A DNA stretch of 64,000 nucleotides from Marinobacter salarius. GTDB taxonomy: Bacteria > Pseudomonadota > Gammaproteobacteria > Pseudomonadales > Oleiphilaceae. The notes beneath the pieces are model-generated. The model was not told the DNA's origin, did no database searches, and saw nothing but the letters and a program-made list of their open reading frames with translations. The stretch lies in assembly GCA_000831005.1 (NCBI GenBank), contig CP007152.1, positions 3,906,001 through 3,970,000 on the forward strand, given 5' to 3'. This document shows, piece after piece, positions 50,619 to 58,804 of this stretch. The position numbers and the translations under genes are program-made. How positions within the stretch are numbered: position 1 is the stretch's first letter; each line of letters starts with the position of its first letter.

Positions 50619-51570
50619 TTGAACGCCTTCATTCTCGCCGTGACAGCTTGTTTTATCGCCGTTGTATTGGATCGCTGGTTGGGTGAGCCGCGTCGGTGGC
50701 ACCCGCTCGTTGGTTTTGGGCATGTCGCCGCCTTCCTCGAACAGAGAATGAATCGTCTACCTGAGCGAATGGCAGGATCGATGGTTCTCGGGTTCCTGGC
50801 CCTGTTAATCGCTGTGATACCCGTACTGGCGGCAGCCGAGTGGTTGCGCTGGTGGTTGGGGAACTGGGAATACCTGCTGGTTCAGGCTGTGGTGTTGTAT
50901 TTCGCCCTGTCCATTCGTGGCCTGACGGAGCACGGCCGGGCAGTGTCTGACGCGTTGCATGGGGGCGATCTTGAGAATGCCCGGGAGCAGGTTGGCCGTA
51001 TCGTCAGTCGTGATGCAGCGGCGCTTGATGACAATGGCATTGCGATAGCCGCGACCGAGTCCATGTTGGAAAACGGCGCCGATGCCGTGTTCGCCAGCCT
51101 ATTCTGGTTTCTCGTAGCCGGCGTTCCGGGCGTATTGCTTCACCGGCTGGTGAACACCCTGGACGCCATGTGGGGGTATCGAACTGATCGCTACCAGTAT
51201 TTTGGCCGCGCTGCGGCGAGGCTGGACGACGTATTGAACTGTACCCGCTCGCCTCACGGCGCTGACCTACAGCCTGCTTGGCGATGTCCGTGGCGGCTTT
51301 CGTTGCTGGCGGGCACAGGCGCCGGCCTGGGACAGCCCGAACGCCGGCCCGGTCATGGCGGCAGGGGCCGGGGCTTTGAGTGTTGTACTCGGTGGCCCTG
51401 CGCCCTACGCCTCAGGCATCAAGCAACGGCCCGTGCTTGGTGAGGGTGAACCGGCATCGGCCGAGACCATTGATGCGGCTATCCAACTTGTACATCGCGG
51501 CGTGTGGTTGTGGCTCGGACTGTTGGCCGCGGTCGCCATTATCGGATGGATAGCCAGCGCCGCGCCCTGA
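50619..51570 (+). CDS. cobD: Adenosylcobinamide-phosphate synthase CbiB/CobD (frame broken once)
   Basis: About 317 residues if two G are restored near 51241, giving LDDVLNWVPARLTALTY, the usual family text. Membrane protein with DRWLGEPRRWHPLVGFG at the start, GIAIAATESMLENGADAVFA and ASGIKQRPVLGEGEPAS near the end. It attaches aminopropanol (phosphate) to adenosylcobyric acid. TTG start. The gene is divergent from cobT. Confidence 0.88.
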
Positions 51571-51575
51571 AGGTG

Positions 51576-52887
51576 TTAGCCGGTTGCTTCCGATTCCCGT
51601 GTTTCGCTGGCCGGTATGGTCAACATCAGCAGGAAGCCAATCACCAGGAACACCAGAATGGTGCTCATTCCCCAGCGCTGGCTGTCAGTGACGGCCGTGA
51701 CCCAACCCACCAACAGCGGGCCAGCAAACGCGGTGGCTTTGCCAGAGAACGCGAACAGGCCGAACATCTGCGTTTGCAGGTGCGGCGGGGCGATGCGGGC
51801 CAGGTGGGAACGGCTGGCGGACTGCAACGGCCCCACGAAGATGCCCAGGATCATGCCCCATACCCAGAACGCGGTGGCGCCGTCCACCACCAGAATGGCC
51901 AGGGCGCTGCAGCCCAGCCCGATCAGTGACAGCAGGATGGTATTGCGCCCGCCGAGGGCGTCATCCACCCAGGCGAATCCCAGTGCACCCAGCCTGCGGT
52001 GACGTTCAGGCGATGGCGAATTGCAGCACTTCCGTAGAGCCCATATTGAAGGTACCCGCCGCGTACACCCCGCCGAAGGTAAAGATAGTGGCCAGGCCAT
52101 CGGTGTAGAGCATGCGGGCGATCAGGAAGCGCACGATGTCCTTGTATTGGCGAACCTGGGCGATGGACTCCTTCAGTTGCCGGAACCCGGCGCGGGTGGC
52201 GGCGGCAATTCCCAGGCCGGTGGATGGGCGGTCCGGAACAAAGATAAAGGCCGGCAGGGCAAATACCAGATACCACACCGCTACCAGCACAAACGTGGCA
52301 CGCACATGCTCAGCGTTGTCCCGATTGAGATCGAACAGGTTGGCATCGGCTTCGATAAAGCCATACAGCGCCACGATAAGGCTTAGCACACCGCCGGTGT
52401 AACCCAGCCCCCACGCCCAGCCTGACCAGCGCCCGGTTCGCGCCGGGCTTGCCAGATCCGGCAGCATGGAGTTGTAGAAAATGAACGCAAACTCGGCACC
52501 GAGTGTGCCCAGGCCAACCCACAGTGCTGCGTTCCAGAACTGATTCTGCTCCGGCGTGACCGTCCACAACATGGCGCAGGAGACCACGCAAAGCAGGGTG
52601 AAGCTGATAAACCAGGGTTTGCGACGGCCGGACTGGTCTGCAATGGCCCCCAATATCGGTGCCAGGATTGCGATGAACACACCGGCAATGCCAACGATGT
52701 TGCCCCAGGCTTCCGTGCCTTTTACCTCGTCCTGCACCACTGACACGCTGAAGTACTGAGCGAAGACAAAGGTCAGAATGATGGTGAAAAAGGCGCTGTT
52801 GGCCCAGTCGTAGAGCGCCCAGGACCAGAGCGCGCGTTTGTCTTCCGGCTTGCCCTGTGTGGGGGCGACAGGCGATTGCGATGACAT
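51576..52887 (-). CDS. MFS transporter, UMF1/Atg22-like (frame broken twice)
   Basis: About 437 residues with some 12 membrane helices after restoring one base near 52010 (GCCCTGAAC read as GCCTGAAC) and one near 51994. It starts after a hydrophilic tail with RALWSWALYDWANSAFFTII, a signature of the UMF1 family of major facilitator proteins, and has LGAIADQSGRRKPW in the loop between helices 2 and 3. The substrate is unknown. It converges on cobD with 5 bases between. Confidence 0.87.
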
Positions 52888-52971
52888 GTGGGGCTGGGCT
52901 CCTGATCCTTGCAAGGTAAATCCGTGCGGTGATTGTCGCCATTATCGTCACAAATGCACAGCCCCGTGGGG

Positions 52972-53493
52972 TTAAACCCTCTTCAGGTTCCGCGATTCGT
53001 GGTCCAGCAACCACGCCTTGCGCTCCAGGCCGCCAGCGTAGCCCGTCAACGTACCATTGGCTCCGATCACCCGGTGGCAGGGGATCAGAATGGCAATGGG
53101 GTTGAGGGCATTGGCACGAGCCACGGCACGCACCGCCTTCGGGTTGCCCAGGGTGTTTGCCAGCGCGCTGTACGAGCGGTGCTCACCCGCTGGAATCCCG
53201 GTCAGCCCCTGCCAGACCTGTTGTTGAAACTCAGTGCCGGTCAAGCGGATGTCCTTCCACGGCAGGGGCTTGATCACCCCCGAGAAGTAGGCGTTCAGCC
53301 ACTCGATAATGGTCCCGGGTGCGCTGTTCGGTTGCTCGCGCCACTCCGGCTGCCGGAACCGGCGGTTTTGCAGCGAGTGCATGCGCTCTTCGTTGTCGTC
53401 GAAGTCCAGGTGCACCAGTTGGTCATCCACCGTGGCCAGCCTCAGGGGGCCAACGGGACTGGGGAAGCGGCTGACATGAATTTGAGTTGTCAT
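52972..53493 (-). CDS. ogt: Methylated-DNA-protein-cysteine methyltransferase
   Basis: Protein of 173 residues. The acceptor site is IPCHRVIGANGTLTGYAGGL and the helix-turn-helix reads VWQGLTGIPAGEHRSYSALA. It transfers the methyl group of O6-methylguanine to its own cysteine. The ATG at 53493 overlaps the stop of the Ada/AlkA gene (ATGA), so the two repair proteins are translationally coupled. GGAGA precedes the start. Confidence 0.92.
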   Translation of the reverse strand: MTTQIHVSRFPSPVGPLRLATVDDQLVHLDFDDNEERMHSLQNRRFRQPEWREQPNSAPGTIIEWLNAYFSGVIKPLPWKDIRLTGTEFQQQVWQGLTGIPAGEHRSYSALANTLGNPKAVRAVARANALNPIAILIPCHRVIGANGTLTGYAGGLERKAWLLDHESRNLKRV

Positions 53494-55004
53494 GATGGTG
53501 TCTCCTGCCGGGGTGGATGGGTGTTCAGTGATGTCCACAGGTACTGCGCTGCGTAAGCCCGCCATGGCCGCCAGCGTTCGGCGTGGCGCGTCAGGGCTTT
53601 GGCGTCTTGCGGGCCGCCCAGATGGGCCGAAGCCTTGAGTATGCCCAGATCGCTGGCGGGAAACGCGTCTGGATCCCCCAGGCCGCGCAGGGCCAGGTAG
53701 TGGAGTGTCCAGGGGCCGATGCCCCGCATGGGGGCCAACTGCGCCAGCAGGGTGTTGCCATCCTGCTCGGCAAAACCGGGTTCGGCAAACCGGGCGGTGA
53801 TTCGTGCCAGGGTGTCTGTACGGCTGCCGGGCATACCCAGTTTGTTCAACGGCTGGCCGACGAGTGCTGCCGGTTCCGGGAATCTATGGGTAATACCCGT
53901 GCCCCCGGCAAGATCGTCGGGAAGGGCCTGGCCATAACGAGCCACCAGCCGCCCAGCCAGGGTTCGAGCCGCGGAGAGGGACACCTGCTGCCCAAGAATG
54001 GCCCGGACGGCAAACTCGAACCGTTCCCAGCTGCCCGGAACGCGCAGGCCGGGATGCCGTGCGACCAGTGGTTCCAATAGCGGGTCCTGCGCCAGGTGTT
54101 CGCTGATGCCGGGCAGGTCCGCATCCAGATCAAGCAAACGGCGTATCCGCGCACTCACCTCCAGAATGGACTGCCGTGCCGGCCCACGAAGGATAACCTG
54201 CACCCCCGGGGGATTGTCGCTTGGGCGGCAGATGACCAGCCCCGGTTGCCCAGCAATGCAGAGCGATCGCGCGTAGTGGTGCGCGCCAACCGCTTCCAGG
54301 CCCGGAATGGCCCGTGCCCGAAAGAAGGTCAGTAACTGCTCACTGTCGAACGGTGGCCGGGCCCGCAGGAACAGAACCAGGTCGTCGTGTGCCGGCAGAA
54401 AAAGATCGTCTGCACCGTTCTGTGTGGCTTTGAGCGGTGGCTTGAGACCTCTGCGGAATGCCGTCGGTGCGTTGCCGTAGGCTTCTTTCAGGGTGTGATT
54501 GAAGCGGCGCAGGCTTCTGAAACCGGCAATCTCCGCGATCTCCGTCATGCTGAGGTTGCTGTCGACAATCAACTGCCGGGCCCGCAGTAAGCGCCGGGCC
54601 TGGGCGTGTTGTTGTGGGGTGGCTCCGGTGTGGCGTTTGTAGAGCTGGCGCAGGTAGCGGTCGGTAATGCCCAGCCGCTCGGCCAGCTCCGCCACGGAGC
54701 CGTTATCCAGAGCACCTTCGTCCACCAGCCGCACTGCCCGGGCCACGGTGGTGTGAACCCCGGCAGCAGCCGGGCTACCAGGTGCCGCTTCTGGCCGGCA
54801 CCGCAGACAGGGTCGAAAGCCGTTGGCCATGGCCGTTTCTGCAGACGGGTAAAAACGCACGTTCCCCCGCTTGGGCGTCACCGCCGGGCATATGGGGCGG
54901 CAGAAAATCCCGGTGGTCAACACAGCGGTGTAGAAGCGACCGTCGAATCGGGCGTCACGGGTTTTCAGTGCCTGGTAGCAAAGGTCATCGTTTAATGTGT
55001 CCAT
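53490..55004 (-). CDS. alkA: Ada/AlkA fusion: methylphosphotriester sensor, AraC HTH and 3-methyladenine DNA glycosylase
   Basis: Protein of 504 residues. N-terminal Ada zinc domain (residues 10-80) with cysteines in TTGIFCRPICPAVTP and FRPCLRCRPEAAPG; AraC-type helix-turn-helix (about 90-190, ITDRYLRQLYKRHTGATPQ); AlkA N-terminal domain; HhH-GPD glycosylase with MRGIGPWTLHYLALRGL and the catalytic Asp in PASDLGILK. Methylation of the Ada cysteine probably turns it into an activator of this same operon, while the glycosylase removes alkylated bases. Confidence 0.93.
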   Translation of the reverse strand: MDTLNDDLCYQALKTRDARFDGRFYTAVLTTGIFCRPICPAVTPKRGNVRFYPSAETAMANGFRPCLRCRPEAAPGSPAAAGVHTTVARAVRLVDEGALDNGSVAELAERLGITDRYLRQLYKRHTGATPQQHAQARRLLRARQLIVDSNLSMTEIAEIAGFRSLRRFNHTLKEAYGNAPTAFRRGLKPPLKATQNGADDLFLPAHDDLVLFLRARPPFDSEQLLTFFRARAIPGLEAVGAHHYARSLCIAGQPGLVICRPSDNPPGVQVILRGPARQSILEVSARIRRLLDLDADLPGISEHLAQDPLLEPLVARHPGLRVPGSWERFEFAVRAILGQQVSLSAARTLAGRLVARYGQALPDDLAGGTGITHRFPEPAALVGQPLNKLGMPGSRTDTLARITARFAEPGFAEQDGNTLLAQLAPMRGIGPWTLHYLALRGLGDPDAFPASDLGILKASAHLGGPQDAKALTRHAERWRPWRAYAAQYLWTSLNTHPPRQETPS

Positions 55005-55067
55005 GATGGAAAGTGTACCAGCGAAACCCGGAAAAACTCGCCGGATTCGGAACTGACCGTTGAACCT

Positions 55068-55838
55068 TTACATCGCAAGCCCAAGCAGCAGGACCAGTTC
55101 CGCAAACACCACGCTGGCCCCGAGGGTATCGCCGGTATAGCCACCCAGTTGCCGGCGCAGGTACCCGCCCCAGACAATAGCCGTACCCAGCGTAGCGATA
55201 ACGAGCCACAGCAGAGCTTTGGTCTCAAACGGGATAAGGGCCAGAGAGACAATCGCGGTGAACACGGTGGCAATCGCCAGCCGTGAACGCGAGAAATCTT
55301 CGGCCACCGGTTTGCTCTTGCTCTTGTCCGGGTCGGTCACATACGGCAGGAAGCCCATGATCATCAGTGGCGCGAGACGCGACACCATCGGGGCCAGGAT
55401 CAGCGCCAGCCACACCGGTTGAGCTTCATCCAGCAGCGCAAGTTTCAGCACCAACGCAACCACCAGCGCCACCGTACCGTAGGTGCCGATGCGGCTGTCC
55501 TTCATGATCCGCAACCTGGCTTCCAGGGTATACCCGCCGCCCAACGCATCGACACTGTCGGCCAATCCATCCTCGTGGAACGCGCCGGTAATCCACAGGT
55601 GAAAACCCAGAATAAGAATTAGACTGACCAGCGGGCTCCAAAGCTGCACCACAGCCATGTACAGCCCCGCATAAATGACGCCGAGCACCAGCCCAACCAG
55701 AGGGAAATAGACACTGCACTGATTCATCAGGCGGGGGGAATAGTCGATACGCACCAGCATGGGGATGCGTGTCAGGAAACCGATGGCCAGCCAGAAGGCC
55801 TGCCATTCCCTGGAAACGAGAGGTTTCAGTTGGCTCAA
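55068..55838 (-). CDS. cobS: Adenosylcobinamide-GDP ribazoletransferase CobS
   Basis: Protein of 256 residues, mostly membrane-embedded. Family blocks: FWLAIGFLTRIPMLVRIDYS, GAFHEDGLADSVDALGGGY (metal-binding) and MKDSRIGTYGTVALVVAL. It joins adenosyl-GDP-cobinamide to alpha-ribazole (phosphate), the last assembly step. It stands apart from the other cob genes with repair genes in between. The region upstream (from 55839) is non-coding and leads into the repeat-rich left edge of the cassette region. Confidence 0.92.
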   Translation of the reverse strand: MSQLKPLVSREWQAFWLAIGFLTRIPMLVRIDYSPRLMNQCSVYFPLVGLVLGVIYAGLYMAVVQLWSPLVSLILILGFHLWITGAFHEDGLADSVDALGGGYTLEARLRIMKDSRIGTYGTVALVVALVLKLALLDEAQPVWLALILAPMVSRLAPLMIMGFLPYVTDPDKSKSKPVAEDFSRSRLAIATVFTAIVSLALIPFETKALLWLVIATLGTAIVWGGYLRRQLGGYTGDTLGASVVFAELVLLLGLAM

Positions 55839-55979
55839 TGCGCTGTCCTGCCTTTGGAGATGGTGTGAGTCTGCGGCCAGTTTAGCATTATCGTTGCGTG
55901 AGCCTGTTCCACACCGGAAATTCGGCGTTACCCGTGGCCCCTGATTGGCGAACGGGCTTGGTCTAAAACCGACCTCGCA

Positions 55980-56017
55980 GCCTGGAGTTATACGAACCGG
56001 TTTGCAAAACTCCAGGC
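55980..56017. repeat. Inverted repeat containing GGAGTTATACG motif
   Basis: Ten-base arms GCCTGGAGTT (55980-55989) and AACTCCAGGC (56008-56017) with an 18-base loop. GGAGTTATACG (55984-55994) recurs at 56076 and 57449 and in inverse at 56121. The core GTTATAC has the form of the attC right-hand site GTTRRRY as used in this array. Confidence 0.55.
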
Positions 56018-56075
56018 AAGGGGCGGCAAATCGTTATAAGTATCTGATACTGTTGAAGCTGGTTTAGAGCATTGT

Positions 56076-56131
56076 GGAGTTATACGCCTTATTCGTGGGT
56101 GCGTTAGAGACCAAGGAGGGCGTATAACTCC
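56076..56131. repeat. Perfect 13-base inverted repeat with GGAGTTATACGCC arms
   Basis: GGAGTTATACGCC (56076-56088) and GGCGTATAACTCC (56119-56131) with a 30-base loop. The right arm also pairs with GGAGTTATAC at 57449-57458 beyond the IS3 element, so it may be the left half of an attC-like site now split by the insertion. The 320 bases between cobS and the IS contain only these dyads and no gene. Confidence 0.55.
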
Positions 56132-56161
56132 GGCGGTAGCCGTGGTGTTTCCTTGTCGTGG

Positions 56162-57007
56162 TCAACTAATCCCGGACAGTATTTTAAGATTTTCCTCAGC
56201 TGCAACAGGCGAAATGCCGCCGTTAAACGCGTGAGGCCGCTGCCGGTTGTAGTAGTCCATCAGATAGCCACCAACATCTTTTTGGGCCTCAGGCAGGTTT
56301 CGATATCCCAGGGCCGGTACCCACTCAGATTTCAGACTCCGGAACAGCCTCTCCATCGGGGCATTGTCCCAGCAGTTGCCACGCCGGCTCATGCTTTGGG
56401 TCATTCGATAGCGCCAGAGCCTCTGACGGAACTTACGACTGGCATACTGACTTCCCTGATCCGAGTGGAACATGACTTTCTCTGGCTGACCACGCTGTTC
56501 CCAGGCGTGATCCAGAGCTTTTACAACCAGGTCTGCATCCGGACTGGATGACATTGCCCAGCCAACAACTCGCCGGGCGTACAGGTCCAACACCACAGCC
56601 AGATAACTCCATCGCTGGCCGCTCCAGATGTAAGTAATGTCACCACACCAGACCTTGTCGGGCTGCTCTACTGCAAACTCACGATCCAGGTGATTCGGGA
56701 TATCCGGCCGTTCAACGGTGGCCTGCTTGTAAGCGTGAGGGCCTGGCTGCTTACAGATCAGACCCAATTCGCTCATCAGACGTCGAACCTTGAAGCGACC
56801 GACGACAACACCTTCCTCGCTGAGCAAGCCTTTGATTGTACGGCTGCCGGCAGAGCTGCGGCTCTTGGTAAACAGACGGTTTACCTGAGCCTTCAGGGCC
56901 AAATGCTCTACATCCACATGGTTCCGCCGTTGGCGGTACTCGTAATAACTTGAACGACTGATATCAAACGCATTGCAGACCATTTCAACAGGCATTCGCT
57001 CACTCAA
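56162..57007 (-). CDS. IS3-family transposase OrfB (DDE integrase domain)
   Basis: Protein of 281 residues as an independent frame. HTH_21 region VNRLFTKSRSSAGSRTIKGL, then the retroviral-type integrase core with WCGDITYIWSGQRWSYLAVV, HSDQGSQYASRKFRQRL and the glutamate in GNCWDNAPMERLFRSLK. In vivo it is probably made as an OrfAB fusion through -1 frameshifting at AAAAAAG near 57060-57066. In the -1 frame the text continues GYRSLDVGRHESYALIDQLS into this ORF. All DDE residues are present, so it looks active. Confidence 0.93.
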   Translation of the reverse strand: MSERMPVEMVCNAFDISRSSYYEYRQRRNHVDVEHLALKAQVNRLFTKSRSSAGSRTIKGLLSEEGVVVGRFKVRRLMSELGLICKQPGPHAYKQATVERPDIPNHLDREFAVEQPDKVWCGDITYIWSGQRWSYLAVVLDLYARRVVGWAMSSSPDADLVVKALDHAWEQRGQPEKVMFHSDQGSQYASRKFRQRLWRYRMTQSMSRRGNCWDNAPMERLFRSLKSEWVPALGYRNLPEAQKDVGGYLMDYYNRQRPHAFNGGISPVAAEENLKILSGIS

Positions 57008-57015
57008 TTGGTCTA

Positions 57016-57324
57016 TCAGCGCGTACGATTCATGTCGTCCGACATCAAGAGAGCGGTAGCCTTTTTTAGTATGTCTTTCTCCTGCTCAAGGCGCTTGCAG
57101 CGGGCTTCCAGCTCCTGAATACGGCGCTGCTCAGGGGTTAACGCCTTGCCCTTGGGGGTGACACCGTCACGCTCCTCGGTCAGTTGGTTAACCCAGCGCC
57201 GGATAGCGCTTTCACCAATTCCCAGGGACACGCTCGCCTGGGGAATCGTGTAACCTTGATCCAGCACCAAGCTGGCTGCTTCCTGTTTGAACTCAGGAGA
57301 AAAAGAACGTCGCTTTCTGGTCAT
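57016..57324 (-). CDS. IS3-family transposase OrfA (helix-turn-helix)
   Basis: Protein of 102 residues. Helix-turn-helix TIPQASVSLGIGESAIRRWV and a leucine-zipper-like C-terminal coil (RIQELEARCKRLEQEKDILK). The A6G slippery run lies at KDILKKA near its end, the standard place for -1 frameshifting into OrfB in this family. Confidence 0.92.
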   Translation of the reverse strand: MTRKRRSFSPEFKQEAASLVLDQGYTIPQASVSLGIGESAIRRWVNQLTEERDGVTPKGKALTPEQRRIQELEARCKRLEQEKDILKKATALLMSDDMNRTR

Positions 57325-57468
57325 CAGACACCTCGTTTATGGTGGCAATATTACCACCTACGTTGGTGTCCGGAATCATTGAACCACTACACCTGTTTAG
57401 ATGTTGATTCTAAAGAGATTTATTGGATTGGAAGGGGCGGCCGAAATTGGAGTTATACGAATGGGTGA

Positions 57469-57490
57469 TATACGAACGGGTTCGTATAAT
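57469..57490 (+). promoter_or_regulatory. Palindrome overlapping a -10 element before the first cassette gene
   Basis: TATACGAACGGGTTCGTATA (57469-57488) is a perfect 9+2+9 palindrome whose right end forms TATAAT (57485-57490). The -35 region is weak (TGGGTG at 17 bases). It is 30 bases upstream of the glyoxalase-like GTG start. It could be a promoter with a built-in operator, or a recombination site remnant. Confidence 0.4.
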
Positions 57491-57520
57491 ACGCTGTTAT
57501 GTTGCTAGGAGAGCCTCGTT

Positions 57521-57906
57521 GTGATCTTGAGACTTGACCATTTTGTACTCACTGTTCGCAGCATAGAGGATACGGTTCGCTTTTATACGGATGTCCTCGG
57601 TATGGAGCAGGAAATTTTTGGTGAGGGAAGAGTTGCGCTGAAATTTGGTGCCCAGAAAATCAATCTGCACCAATCGGGTAAGGAGTTTGAACCAAAAGCT
57701 CGCACTCCTACGCCGGGTTCGGCAGATGTATGTTTTATTACCGATCTGCTATCCACGAGGCTTACGATCGAGTTTCAGAAAAAAAGGTTCAAATCGTAGA
57801 AGGCATTGTTTCGCGCACAGGGGCGGTAGGGCCAATACAATCCTTTTACTTCAGAGATCCCGATCAAAATTTGATCGAGGTTTCGTCGTACGGAACCGCA
57901 ACATAA
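57521..57906 (+). CDS. VOC/glyoxalase-family protein, cassette gene (frame broken once)
   Basis: About 128 residues after restoring one T near 57745 (GATTCTGCT read as GATCTGCT). A single vicinal-oxygen-chelate module pair: LDHFVLTVRSIEDTVRFYTD at the start with the first metal histidine, and SFYFRDPDQNLIEVSSYG near the end with the glutamate. Members include glyoxalases, dioxygenases and antibiotic-binding proteins; no specific activity is evident. GTG start with AGGAG upstream. The stop codon overlaps the attC site, as is usual for cassettes. Confidence 0.85.
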
Positions 57907-57987
57907 CCAGTCATTCAAGTTCGTTCCCGGCCTGGCGTCCGTCCACCGGACGCCCTAGTCGGGCGCCGCTTAATATTGGCGTTATGC
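57902..57987 (+). other. attC site 1 (59-base-element type)
   Basis: Left end CATAACCAG at the stop codon of the glyoxalase-like gene and right end GGCGTTATGC, with inner imperfect inverted repeats (GGCGTCCG / CGGACGCC). Shares TCAAGTTCG and CCGGCCTGGCG with the next two sites. Recombination would occur in GTTATGC (57981-57987). Confidence 0.85.
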
Positions 57988-58017
57988 AGCGCTCACTACG
58001 GACGGAGAGGCAGGCTA

Positions 58018-58254
58018 ATGGAGAATGAGATGCTGCCGCCATGGCTTCAATACCCCGACATGCCGTTGGGGTCTATTGGCTGGCGAATGGGGGCTGGCGA
58101 AGACTACTGGTACCGATTCGTTGACTGGTATGGCAGGCTTACTGAGCTAGAAAGAGAGCGGTACCGGAGGCGCTACCCCAAACCAGAAAGCTGGGCGGTG
58201 TTTTGGCCTTATTCTCCTGAAAAGCTAGAGGCTTATGCGGGAAAAAATGCATAA
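58018..58254 (+). CDS. Hypothetical cassette protein, 78 residues
   Basis: A small, tryptophan- and tyrosine-rich, charged protein (MENEMLPPWLQYPDMPLGSI; YWYRFVDWYGRLTELERERY) with no membrane segment and no family I recognise. ATG 58018 has GGAGAGG upstream. The stop codon again lies inside the following attC site. The pattern of aromatic residues suggests a folded binding domain; the function is unknown. Confidence 0.7.
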   Translation: MENEMLPPWLQYPDMPLGSIGWRMGAGEDYWYRFVDWYGRLTELERERYRRRYPKPESWAVFWPYSPEKLEAYAGKNA

Positions 58255-58353
58255 CCAATCGTTCAAGTTCGTTCCCGGCCTGGCGGCCGTCCACCGGACG
58301 CCCTTTTCTCCGCTGCGCTGCAAAAAGGTCGCCGCTTAACATTGGCGTTATAC
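58249..58353 (+). other. attC site 2
   Basis: Left end GCATAACCAATCG, right end GGCGTTATAC, 105 bases, with internal GGCGGCCGTCC / CCACCGGACGCC type complementarity. Closely similar to sites 1 and 3 in its left half. Confidence 0.87.
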
Positions 58354-58373
58354 ACAAGGAATGTTCATAGATC

Positions 58374-58649
58374 ATGGCAAGGAATCGCGGCCAAGGTGGG
58401 CCGATTGAAACAAGGTTGATCAGCCTTTTTGCATCGCTGTTTTTCTCTATCCCAACGGCAGTATTCGTTTGGCTTTGGGTCAATTTGGAGTTGGCCGTCT
58501 ACTGGGATGGCTTTCTCAGCAGCCGTTACCTTATTTCCTGCATCGTAGTTTTCGCGGTGTTGGCGTTGCTGCTCCCGAAACTTTTTCCGTCTATTCTCGG
58601 GGCTGTCTGGCGCGGTATAGCCAAGGTTTGGCATTGGTGGGGGTGGTAG
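58374..58649 (+). CDS. Small two-helix membrane protein, cassette gene
   Basis: Protein of 91 residues with two membrane helices (about 17-40, FASLFFSIPTAVFVWLWV, and 50-70, YLISCIVVFAVLALLLP) and a tryptophan-rich C-terminus (WRGIAKVWHWWGW). No family recognised. AAGGA lies upstream. Small membrane proteins are common cassette cargo; toxin, transporter accessory or phage-defence roles are all possible and undecided. Confidence 0.7.
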   Translation: MARNRGQGGPIETRLISLFASLFFSIPTAVFVWLWVNLELAVYWDGFLSSRYLISCIVVFAVLALLLPKLFPSILGAVWRGIAKVWHWWGW

Positions 58650-58655
58650 CCTTAT

Positions 58656-58754
58656 GTATAACCAATCGTTCAAGTTCGCTACCGGCCTGGCGGCCGTCCG
58701 CCGGACGCTACTACGCTGCGCTCCGCAGGCGCCGCTTAACATTCAGCGTTAGCC
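58656..58754 (+). other. attC site 3
   Basis: Left end GTATAACCAATCG and right end CAGCGTTAGCC, 99 bases. The left half is nearly identical to site 2. The right core GTTAGCC matches the left core GGCTAAC of site 4, as expected for the two ends of one cassette. Confidence 0.87.
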
Positions 58755-58804
58755 GAGAACCGGGCCATGGGAAGTAAGATCCACCAAAATATTAAGATCG
58801 AAGC

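Larger units (their letters stand above)
56159..57386 (-). mobile_element. IS3-family insertion sequence
   Basis: About 1228 bases with imperfect terminal inverted repeats (left TGGTCAACTAATCCCGGACA, right, inverted, TGGTTCAATGATTCCGGACA) beginning TGG and ending CCA. Two overlapping transposase frames lie on the minus strand. No 3-4 base target duplication is visible, which suggests later rearrangement at one end or one-sided deletion. Confidence 0.85.

Noticed and set aside
55839..55979. Cobalamin riboswitch upstream of cobS
   Set aside because: I could not find a convincing B12 box or the conserved core stems; a covariance search is needed to exclude it fully.
57902..58754. Near-identical direct repeats every few hundred bases, looking at first like a degenerate CRISPR array
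   Set aside because: Repeats are 86-105 bases, contain internal complementarity, end in GTTRRRY-like cores and are separated by open reading frames; they are attC sites, and no cas gene is present.
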